This document shows, piece after piece, positions 1 through 4,996 of a DNA stretch of 9,363 nucleotides. The stretch's first letter is position 1; every line of letters starts with the position of its first letter. Origin of the DNA: Candidatus Zambryskibacteria bacterium RIFCSPLOWO2_01_FULL_47_14 (GTDB lineage Bacteria > Patescibacteria > Paceibacteria > UBA9973 > Zambryskibacteraceae); NCBI GenBank assembly GCA_001824005.1, contig MHWG01000004.1, positions 51,973-61,335 of the forward strand, in the 5' to 3' direction. The translations under genes and the position numbers were made by a program. The notes under the pieces were generated by a model, which was given only the letters and a program-made list of their open reading frames with translations, was not told the origin of the DNA and did not search any database.

Positions 1-1
1 G

Positions 2-799
2 CAGGAGTCAGAGGAAATTTCCATTTCAATTTTGCCGGAGAGGATTGAGCAGGGCGATCCGGCTCTTATAGTTGTAAATGGTACTACTACGGCAAGGTCT
101 TTAAAATTAAACGGCAAGACATTGAAAACCTTTATTCATAATGGCAAGCGTTCGGCGCTTGTCGGATTCGATTTACGCGGTGGCACAGGCTCTTTCCCGA
201 TCAAGCTAGAGTTGTTGGATGGCAAAAATATTAAATCAAAACTCGCTGTTGGCGAGCGCTACATTGCCAAAGTGCCTCTAGGAATCCCGGATAAACTCGG
301 CGGTGACACACCTGAAGCCGAACGGACACTTATAAATACTCTTGTGGAAGAGGGCCGGCTCATAAGTGCCGTGCCGTCGGCCGATGAGAAACTTTGGGAA
401 GGCAATTTCCGTCTGCCGATCGATCCACCGATTATTGTGACCGATACTTATGGCTATTCGCGCATTACCGGCTTGTCGAATATTAGCCACAAGGGCACCG
501 ACTTCCGCGCCAAGGTCGGTACACCGGTCAAGGCAATGAATTCTGGCAGAGTAGTGTTCACTCGCTTTTTGAGGAATTATGGCTACACCATCATCATCGA
601 TCACGGCCTCGGACTCCACACTATCTACATGCATTTATCAAAGATAGAAGTTGAAGAAGGCAAAAAGGTAAACAAAGGAGAATTGATTGCATACTCCGGC
701 GACACCGGCTATGTGCTCGGCCCGCACCTTCATCTCACGATAAGAATCGGCGGCGTGTCAATTGACCCAGAGAGGTTTATGGAAATTTTTGGGGATTAG
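2..799 (+). CDS. M23 family (LytM-type) zinc metallopeptidase, 5' end missing
   Basis: Predicted cell-wall endopeptidase that cleaves peptide cross-links of peptidoglycan, acting outside the cytoplasmic membrane. The frame is open from base 2 to the TAG at 797-799, so the gene begins before the window; the TTG at 32 is merely internal and about 265 codons are visible. Counting from the Leu/Met at base 32, residues 1-90 resemble the beta-rich N-terminal domain found ahead of many M23 domains (QGDP.LIVVNG). Residues 135-250 form the LytM domain. The zinc ligands are visible as H153 and D157 in SHKGTDFRA and H234 in GPHLHL, with the catalytic histidines H201 (YMHLS) and H232. All family active-site residues are present, so it should be an active enzyme rather than a degenerate scaffold like EnvC/NlpD. 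Any signal peptide or membrane anchor lies outside the window. pyrG follows 23 bp downstream but has its own promoter. Confidence 0.93.
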   Translation, partial: QESEEISISILPERIEQGDPALIVVNGTTTARSLKLNGKTLKTFIHNGKRSALVGFDLRGGTGSFPIKLELLDGKNIKSKLAVGERYIAKVPLGIPDKLGGDTPEAERTLINTLVEEGRLISAVPSADEKLWEGNFRLPIDPPIIVTDTYGYSRITGLSNISHKGTDFRAKVGTPVKAMNSGRVVFTRFLRNYGYTIIIDHGLGLHTIYMHLSKIEVEEGKKVNKGELIAYSGDTGYVLGPHLHLTIRIGGVSIDPERFMEIFGD

Positions 800-815
800 C
801 TTCTCGTGTTAAAAT
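787..815 (+). promoter_or_regulatory. Extended -10 promoter of pyrG, predicted leaderless start
   Basis: TGTTAAAAT at 807-815 is an extended -10 element (TG, one base, then TAAAAT at 810-815). The -35 position (about 787-792, TTTTGG) is weak, as is usual for extended -10 promoters. Transcription would start near 822, one base before the pyrG ATG at 823, leaving no room for a ribosome binding site. Confidence 0.6.
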
Positions 816-822
816 CTGCTAA

Positions 823-2466
823 ATGAAATCAAGGAAAAGGCATAAATTTATTTTCGTAGTCGGAGGTGTTATGAGTGGGGTAGGCAAGGGCGTTGCCACA
901 TCTTCCATCGGAACGATACTCCAGTCAAAAGGTTTTAAGATCAGCCTGATGAAGGCTGATCCTTATTTAAATGTTGATGCGGGCACCATGAATCCGGTTG
1001 AACACGGCGAAGTCTTCGTGCTCGATTCCGGGCTTGAGACAGACCAAGACATGGGGAATTATGAACGTTTTCTCAATCGAGATTTGGACAATGCCGATTA
1101 CATGACAAGCGGCATGGTCTATAAGTCGGTCATAGATAAGGAAAGGGCTCTAAAGTACGGTGGCCGTTTTGTTGATGCGGACCATATTCGCGAGGAGATA
1201 GTGGAGAGGATCGAAGGAGGAGCGCGGCTTTCGAAATCCGATATTACCGTGGTTGAGATCGGCGGCACGATCGGCGACTATCAGAACGTCATGTTTATCG
1301 AGGCGGCCCGCGTGATAAAGAGACGCCACCCGTATGACGTACTCTTTATCCTCGTCTCTTATTTGCCGGTACCGGGATCAATCGGAGAGATGAAATCTAA
1401 GCCGACCCAGAACGCTGTCAAACAGCTTAACGCTCACGGCGTGCAGGCCGACATGATTATCGCCCGAGGACCGCACCCGATCGACCAGAAACGCAAGGAC
1501 AAAATAGCTTTCACCTGCAACATTGAACCGGAAAACGTTATCTCAGCTCCAGATATAAACAGCATTTACGACGTGCCGATAAATTTCGAGCGCGATGGAT
1601 TGAGCGAGAAGATTCTCAAACATTTTGGCCTGCGGCCAAGACATAAGGATCTTGTCGAATGGAGAAAATTCATATCCAAAGCCAAGTCAGCTAAAAAGAA
1701 ACTGGATATTGCCGTGGTGGGAAAATATTTTGATACGGGAGACTTCGTACTCTCCGATGCCTACGTTTCCGTCATCGAAGCGGTAAAGTTCTCTTCATAT
1801 TGGCAGGGAACTAAGCCGAAGCTCGAATGGATCAACGCCAAAGAATACGAAACCGGCAAAAGGAAAGTTAACGAGCTTAAAAATTTTGACGGCGTAATCG
1901 TGCCCGGCGGATTCGGGTCGAACGGAGTAGAGGGCATTATTAGCGCCATAAAATTTGTAAGGGAAAATAAGATTCCATATCTCGGCCTCTGCTATGGCAT
2001 GCAGCTTGCCGTCATTGAATACGCAAGGAATGTCGCCAAACTCAAAAGAGCTCACACCATGGAAGTTGACACGAACACGCCGCACCCAGTAGTCGGCATT
2101 ATGAACGAACAGAAGGACAAACTCGCCCGGGCCGATTACGGCGGCAGCATGCGCCTTGGCAGTTATCCCGCTGTGCTTCGCAAAGGTACTTTAGCTAGCA
2201 AGGCCTATGGTTCGGAGAAGATTAATGAGAGACATAGACACCGTTATGAAATAAATCCGGAGTATGTGGACAAACTTTCTGTGGCAGGCCTCGTCTTTTC
2301 CGGAGTCTCTCCGGATGGGCGTCTTTGCGAAATCGCAGAGCTTCCGGCAAATGTGCATCCGTTCTTCGTTGCTACCCAGTTTCATCCGGAGTTCAAGGCG
2401 AGGCCTTTGAGCCCGCATCCGCTTTTTTCGGCGTTTATCAAAATTGTTTTAAAGAAAAAATCTTGA
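823..2466 (+). CDS. pyrG: CTP synthase (glutamine-hydrolysing)
   Basis: Converts UTP to CTP using ATP and ammonia taken from glutamine, the last step of de novo pyrimidine nucleotide synthesis; cytosolic tetramer. The 547 residues match the usual length (E. coli about 545). The N-terminal synthetase domain (about 1-275) has the nucleotide-binding loop GGVMSGVGKG at 14-23 and the metal-binding EIGGTIGD at 145-152. The class I glutamine amidotransferase domain (about 293-545) has the nucleophile C390 in GLCYGMQ and the dyad H521/E523 in FHPEF. All catalytic residues are intact. The loop reads SGVGKG where many proteobacterial enzymes have SSLGKG. The ATG at 823 lies 7 nt after a -10 box and directly precedes the conserved KFIFVVGG segment, which fixes the start. 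The TGA stop overlaps the start of the next gene, suggesting a two-gene operon with translational coupling. Confidence 0.98.
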   Translation: MKSRKRHKFIFVVGGVMSGVGKGVATSSIGTILQSKGFKISLMKADPYLNVDAGTMNPVEHGEVFVLDSGLETDQDMGNYERFLNRDLDNADYMTSGMVYKSVIDKERALKYGGRFVDADHIREEIVERIEGGARLSKSDITVVEIGGTIGDYQNVMFIEAARVIKRRHPYDVLFILVSYLPVPGSIGEMKSKPTQNAVKQLNAHGVQADMIIARGPHPIDQKRKDKIAFTCNIEPENVISAPDINSIYDVPINFERDGLSEKILKHFGLRPRHKDLVEWRKFISKAKSAKKKLDIAVVGKYFDTGDFVLSDAYVSVIEAVKFSSYWQGTKPKLEWINAKEYETGKRKVNELKNFDGVIVPGGFGSNGVEGIISAIKFVRENKIPYLGLCYGMQLAVIEYARNVAKLKRAHTMEVDTNTPHPVVGIMNEQKDKLARADYGGSMRLGSYPAVLRKGTLASKAYGSEKINERHRHRYEINPEYVDKLSVAGLVFSGVSPDGRLCEIAELPANVHPFFVATQFHPEFKARPLSPHPLFSAFIKIVLKKKS

Positions 2467-3119
2467 TATTAAGCAAGCTGAAAAATCTTTCAACACCGGT
2501 CAAGGTCCAGGATTTCCTCAATAAATTGCCTTTCAACTTCGAGAAGCATGGGGAGACGCATAACTCCGTTGAGGTGAGCTTAAAGAGGAATAAAGCCCAT
2601 TGTTTTGAGGGGGCTTTGATCGCGGCCGCCGCCTTGGCGCTCCAAGGTCGGCGGCCGCTCCTTCTTGACCTTGTCACCGTCCGACCAGACTTCGATCACG
2701 TAGTCGCCCTATTTAAAGAGGGAAGGTATTGGGGGGCAATATCGAAAACTAATCATGCTGTGCTCCGCTACCGCGACCCGATTTATAAAAGCGTGAGAGA
2801 GCTCGCTATGTCCTACTTCCACGAATATTTTATAAACAACGGCAGGAAAACTTTGAGGAAATATTCGAAGCCATTCGATCTTACCCACCTCACCCAACCC
2901 TCTCCTAGCTCTAGGAGAGGGCAGGAGAAAAGCATGCTTTTCTCAAATCCGGGTGAGGTCGTATGGATTAATAGCAAAGAAAACCTGGCTTGGCTCGCCC
3001 ACAAACTCGACAAATCTCCGCACTTTGACATTCTCACACCATCTCAAATCAAACACCTCCGTAAAGCCGACAGGATAGAAGTAAAAGCTAGCGAACTAAA
3101 GGAGTGGAAGAGTCGATAA
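2463..3119 (+). CDS. Unrecognised protein, possibly transglutaminase-like fold
   Basis: Function not recognised. The frame is open from 2325, but residues encoded inside pyrG look like an out-of-frame shadow. The likely start is the TTG at 2463, which overlaps the pyrG TGA (2464-2466) in a TTGA arrangement typical of coupled genes and gives 218 residues. No signal peptide or membrane segment is seen. In this numbering, C47 sits at the start of a helix-like stretch (HCFEGALIAAAAL), H79 lies in DFDHVVALF and D105 in RYRDP. That order and spacing would fit the Cys-His-Asp triad of transglutaminase/cysteine-peptidase folds, but this is inference only. Residues about 142-166 are encoded by a REP-like palindromic element (2887-2959) and look like a surface-loop insertion; the C-terminal 50 residues are charged. 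Another large hairpin lies at 2622-2658. There is no Shine-Dalgarno and no obvious terminator after the stop. The operon position suggests co-expression with pyrG, not necessarily shared function. Confidence 0.75.
   Translation: MILSKLKNLSTPVKVQDFLNKLPFNFEKHGETHNSVEVSLKRNKAHCFEGALIAAAALALQGRRPLLLDLVTVRPDFDHVVALFKEGRYWGAISKTNHAVLRYRDPIYKSVRELAMSYFHEYFINNGRKTLRKYSKPFDLTHLTQPSPSSRRGQEKSMLFSNPGEVVWINSKENLAWLAHKLDKSPHFDILTPSQIKHLRKADRIEVKASELKEWKSR
2622..2658. repeat. GC-rich inverted repeat inside a coding region
   Basis: Two 16-bp arms (2622-2637 and 2642-2658) pair perfectly apart from one bulged T at 2648, closing a 4-base loop (CGCT). The left arm begins GCGGCCGCCG and the right arm ends CGGCGGCCGC. 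It encodes an Ala/Leu-rich stretch followed by QGRRPL in the gene downstream of pyrG. A weaker stem (AAAGCCC 2592-2598 with GGGCTTT 2611-2617) lies just upstream. As RNA this would be very stable. Whether it is a mobile palindrome or an incidental coding structure is unknown. Confidence 0.7.
2887..2959. repeat. REP-like nested palindromic element inserted in frame in a gene
   Basis: An outer 9-bp inverted repeat, ACCTCACCC (2887-2895) with GGGTGAGGT (2951-2959), encloses two further hairpins. One is CCCTCTCCTAG (2898-2908) with CTAGGAGAGGG (2911-2921); the other is the perfect 20-bp palindrome 2925-2944 (GAGAAAAGCATGCTTTTCTC). The three stems would form a cruciform or three-way junction. The CCTCACCC / CCCTCTCC / GGAGAGGG / GGGTGAGG pattern resembles a palindromic repeat I recall as dispersed in many bacterial genomes. 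Here it is read through as codons (about residues 142-166 of the gene at 2463-3119) without a stop. Confidence 0.8.
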
Positions 3120-3153
3120 AGTCCTTATTTTAAGCTATATTATTCTACTTTGC

Positions 3154-3182
3154 TTGACAAATAAACTGGAGTATGCTAAGCT
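3154..3182 (+). promoter_or_regulatory. Promoter of the structured RNA
   Basis: A perfect -35 TTGACA (3154-3159), a 17-bp spacer ending in an extended TG (3174-3175) plus one base, and a -10 TAAGCT (3177-3182). The predicted start is near 3189, where the 5' strand of the RNA's terminal helix begins. Confidence 0.65.
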
Positions 3183-3186
3183 AGAT

Positions 3187-3534
3187 ATAGAGGGTAAAGT
3201 TGGGGTGGAGTTGTTCTGCAACTGCGCCAGATTTGCGCCCGTCGATCCACGGGCTGTGTGGCGACACAATCGGAACAGACTGCTCAGGCGCATGTCCGCT
3301 ACAAACACATCTGCGAGCTACGTAAGCCGACGAGGATGTGGAAGCGGAATACCAAGAAACCGGCACGGCCCGGTGAGGTAAGCCAGGGAGAGGAAGTCCA
3401 AACCCATGGTCCAAGATGATTATTGCGGCGTATGCCACGGCCCCGAATCGCGCGTGTCGCGCGTGTCGCGTGTGGGCTAATCGAGCGAAAACTCGGGCGA
3501 AAACGCTGATGAAAAAGTCTGGACCACCCTCTGT
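3187..3534 (+). ncRNA. Structured noncoding RNA of unidentified class, about 345 nt
   Basis: No convincing protein is encoded here; composition and codons are unlike the neighbouring genes. The segment is flanked by a strong promoter and a Rho-independent terminator. Its ends pair: 3187-3195 (AUAGAGGGU) with 3526-3534 (ACCCUCUGU), 9 bp with one G-U. A second helix, GGUCC 3408-3412 with GGACC 3521-3525, stacks directly inside it. Other stems: 3209-3213/3219-3223; 3223-3228/3287-3292 (UGCGCC/GGCGCA), enclosing hairpins 3237-3254 (GCCCGU/ACGGGC) and 3255-3268 (UGUGU/ACACA); the long arm 3295-3300/3343-3348 plus 3306-3311/3335-3340; 3359-3363/3370-3374; 3427-3436; 3440-3443/3474-3477; 3482-3485/3492-3495; and 3497-3499/3504-3506 with an AAAA loop. 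A terminal helix closing a multibranched RNA of this size suggests an RNase P- or tmRNA-scale stable RNA. However, the universal RNase P strands (GAGGAAAGUCC, ACAGAA..GGCUUA) and the tmRNA T-arm or tag frame are absent; only the partial match GAGGAAGUCC at 3390-3399 is seen. Structure was found by eye, not by folding software. Confidence 0.72.
3449..3473 (+). repeat. 9-bp tandem repeat inside the structured RNA
   Basis: CGCGCGTGT occurs twice in tandem (3449-3457, 3458-3466), followed by a shortened copy CGCGTGT (3467-3473). It sits in the loop of the 3440-3443/3474-3477 stem and can itself fold (GCGCG 3450-3454 with CGCGC 3458-3462). It probably marks a length-variable, non-essential arm of the RNA. 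Confidence 0.8.
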
Positions 3535-3541
3535 TTCTTAC

Positions 3542-3569
3542 AAGGCCCATCTCACGATGAGGCCTTTTT
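3542..3569 (+). terminator. Rho-independent terminator of the structured RNA
   Basis: AAGGCC (3542-3547) pairs with GGCCTT (3561-3566) and CATC (3548-3551) with GATG (3556-3559) around a TCAC loop, with one bulged A at 3560. The stem is followed by a run of five T (3565-3569) and further T-rich sequence. It ends the transcript about 10 nt after the terminal helix. Confidence 0.85.
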
Positions 3570-3579
3570 GTTTGCTTAA

Positions 3580-3601
3580 TTCATTCGATATATCAAATGA
3601 A
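3580..3601. other. 22-bp near-perfect palindrome, possible operator
   Basis: TTCATTCGATATATCAAATGAA is symmetric about 3590/3591 with a single mismatched pair (C3586 against A3595). It lies just past the terminator of the structured RNA with no gene start close by on either strand. It may be a protein-binding site or a remnant of a repeat; nothing in the sequence shows which. Confidence 0.5.
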
Positions 3602-3609
3602 AATTTATC

Positions 3610-3657
3610 ATACGTTAGTATATAGCTATAGCAGACAACTGACGTATTAATTTTTTT
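3610..3657. terminator. Stem-loop in the convergent spacer, possible terminator
   Basis: ATACGTTAGT (3610-3619) pairs with ACTGACGTAT (3638-3647), nine Watson-Crick pairs plus one G-U. The loop contains a perfect palindrome TATAGCTATA (3621-3630). On the + strand it is followed by TAATTTTTTT. It lies between the structured RNA (+) and the 3' end of the MFS gene (-) and could stop transcription from either side. The stem is AT-rich, so efficiency is uncertain. Confidence 0.5.
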
Positions 3658-3705
3658 AGAATAATTAGGTTAATTAGAATAATTATAAATTAGATCAATT
3701 AGAAA
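3654..3705. repeat. AT-rich degenerate tandem repeat, 9-bp period
   Basis: Units of AATTAGAAT and close variants start at about 3654, 3663, 3672, 3681, 3688 and 3697; steps are 9 bp except one of 7. TTAGAATAATTA occurs twice, 18 bp apart (3656 and 3674). The repeat ends at the stop codon of the MFS gene. Confidence 0.7.
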
Positions 3706-3707
3706 TT

Positions 3708-4850
3708 TTATAAAGTATCTCTCAAATACAATGCTTCGCGCATGCCGAAGAAGACGATTAAGGCGAGAACGAAGAAAATTTTCTCGATTGAGAAAAAATT
3801 GATGCTCAAAACGCCGATAGCAGCGCCAAACATGATACCCGCGGGACGCAGGATGCGGAAGATGGCCAAGATGCCGGTATCGGACGCATCAATTTTTTTG
3901 AAAAAGTAGCTCTCGGTCGTAATCTCGACGAGCGCTGCTCCAACGCGCGAGACGAGAAGGATAATCATCCAAGTAAAAAATGCCTTACTCAAAAACGGCA
4001 TGACTAGAAGCATGACACCCATGAGGAAGAAGCCGACGCTCATCATCTCCTTCTCGCCCCAGAAGCGGTCCGCCAACTCTCCCGCCGGCCACTCGAGGAT
4101 CACGAAGGGCAGGAGCATGATGGCAAAGATGATACCTAGCTCCGACCACTCGAAGCCGAGCTCCCCATGGAGATATAAGGGCGCATAGATGACCATCACG
4201 CCGTAGAAGGTTTCGAGGGCGAGTTTAGCGAGACTCACGGCCCGGATGTTTCTCTTCTTCCACCAGATTCTCCATGACAAACCGGAGTGTTCGCGTCTTA
4301 CGATTGGCGCACTTCTTCTGAAGAAGATCATGAGGGAGAGAATTATTGGTACGACGAGGAGTGCCGCGGCCAGAAGGTAGGCGGGTTTCAAGTTGTCATT
4401 GGCGGAGATGAGGGCGAGAAGTAGTGGTCCGCCGGCAATGCCACCGTTGATCAGAGTGTAGTAGATGCCCCGGATCTCGCCGGTATGTTTGTCCGGAGAT
4501 TCTTCTTCGACGAAGATATCGAGCGAATAGTAGATCATGAAGATGAAGCTCTCATAGATGATGAAAGCAATCGCGGCGGATAAGCCACTTCCGGCGGAAG
4601 CAAGGCCCAGAGCGCCCAAGGTAGTAGCAAAAAGGTAGAGGAACATTAGCCGCTCTTTGCCGAACTTGTTGAAGAGTTTAGGGGCAAATAGGAAAAGCAG
4701 GATATTTATCGCCGAGGCGAGAAGGAAGATGATGCTTACGATATTTTGTGGGAAGAAGCCGCCGAGGAATGTCGAATTGACGTAGATCAGGACGCCGAAG
4801 TTGAGCGAAAGAAAAATACTTATGATAAAAGCGGGAATGAGCCGAAGCAT
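3708..4850 (-). CDS. Major facilitator superfamily (MFS) transporter
   Basis: Integral membrane secondary transporter; substrate unknown. The 380 residues carry about 11-12 hydrophobic segments, in line with the 12-helix MFS fold, though slightly short. Clear segments lie near residues 4-25, 36-56, 68-90, 92-112, 131-150, 157-177, 205-225, 237-253, 269-288, 291-309, 328-349 and 356-370. The half-duplication linker is basic (about 178-203, with RREHSG and WWKKRN). The second half has the MFS motif-A signature GELADRFWGEKE at 257-268 between helices 8 and 9. In the first half the motif-A loop is only loosely kept (APKLFNKFGKER, 56-67). The gene runs leftward behind RNase J but has its own TATAAT box 7 nt before the ATG at 4850. 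It ends where the AT-rich repeat begins. Drug, sugar or metabolite export are all possible. Confidence 0.88.
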   Translation of the reverse strand: MLRLIPAFIISIFLSLNFGVLIYVNSTFLGGFFPQNIVSIIFLLASAINILLFLFAPKLFNKFGKERLMFLYLFATTLGALGLASAGSGLSAAIAFIIYESFIFMIYYSLDIFVEEESPDKHTGEIRGIYYTLINGGIAGGPLLLALISANDNLKPAYLLAAALLVVPIILSLMIFFRRSAPIVRREHSGLSWRIWWKKRNIRAVSLAKLALETFYGVMVIYAPLYLHGELGFEWSELGIIFAIMLLPFVILEWPAGELADRFWGEKEMMSVGFFLMGVMLLVMPFLSKAFFTWMIILLVSRVGAALVEITTESYFFKKIDASDTGILAIFRILRPAGIMFGAAIGVLSINFFSIEKIFFVLALIVFFGMREALYLRDTL

Positions 4851-4856
4851 AAATTA

Positions 4857-4862
4857 ATTATA
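4857..4862 (-). promoter_or_regulatory. -10 box of the MFS gene, predicted leaderless
   Basis: A perfect TATAAT on the - strand (complement of 4857-4862) ends 6 nt before the ATG at 4850, so transcription should start at or next to the A of the start codon. No clear -35 match is seen; the expected position falls at the edge of the hairpin 4879-4908. Confidence 0.6.
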
Positions 4863-4878
4863 ACCTGGAATGAAAATA

Positions 4879-4908
4879 CAAAGCGCCCGCCTTGCGGAGA
4901 GCGCTTTG
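4879..4908 (-). terminator. Stem-loop after RNase J, likely terminator
   Basis: CAAAGCGC (4879-4886) pairs with GCGCTTTG (4901-4908), and inside it CCGC (4887-4890) pairs with GCGG (4894-4897). Read leftward the stem is followed by TATTTTC, a modest T-rich tail. It lies between the RNase J stop and the MFS promoter, so it should insulate the two genes. Confidence 0.6.
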
Positions 4909-4952
4909 CATATATAATTTTGCATCAAGCAAAATCTACGTCAAACAAAAAC

Positions 4953-4972
4953 TGTGGATATCTTGTGGATTG
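4953..4972. promoter_or_regulatory. Pair of DnaA-box-like sequences
   Basis: TGTGGATAT (4953-4961) and TGTGGATTG (4964-4972) are direct repeats 11 bp apart. The first differs at one position and the second at two from TGTGGATAA, the complement of the classical DnaA box TTATCCACA. An inverted repeat ATTTTGC-5-GCAAAAT (4917-4935) is adjacent. No dnaA or dnaN lies in view and the cluster is small, so a replication origin is not claimed. Confidence 0.35.
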
Positions 4973-4976
4973 TCTA

Positions 4977-4992
4977 CCTGCCAGCAGGCAGG
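4977..4992. repeat. Short hairpin directly after the RNase J stop codon
   Basis: CCTGCC (4977-4982) pairs with GGCAGG (4987-4992) around an AGCA loop, five bases beyond the TAA of RNase J. There is no T-run after it in the reading direction, so it is more likely an mRNA 3' stabilising structure or a small palindromic repeat than a terminator. Confidence 0.55.
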
Positions 4993-4996
4993 CGGG

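Noticed and set aside
2325..2462. Upstream extension of the gene at 2463 into pyrG
   Set aside because: Those codons are an out-of-frame reading of the conserved pyrG C-terminus. The TTG overlapping the pyrG stop is a more natural start.
3154..3381. Small ORFs across the RNA locus on both strands (also 3181-3438, 3299-3550 and 3416-3625)
   Set aside because: Arg/Cys/Ser-rich translations without recognisable domains or initiation signals, overlapping a region with strong RNA structure, promoter and terminator.
3506..3512. CUGAUGA resembling a hammerhead ribozyme core
   Set aside because: It is not followed by a stem II and GAAA, and no matching cleavage strand is present. The heptamer alone is common by chance.
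3187..3534. Structured RNA as RNase P RNA, because of GAGGAAGUCC at 3390-3399 and AAGAUGAUUAUUG at 3412-3424
   Set aside because: The universal P4 strand GAGGAAAGUCC is only partly matched and sits about 200 nt from the 5' end. The partner strand with ACAGAA and GGCUUA is missing, and the paired partners do not fit. A strongly diverged or rearranged form cannot be ruled out without a covariance model.
3187..3534. Structured RNA as tmRNA, because the ends pair
   Set aside because: No T-arm GGUUCRANNCC, no tRNA-like 3' end and no short tag frame ending in Ala-Ala stop.
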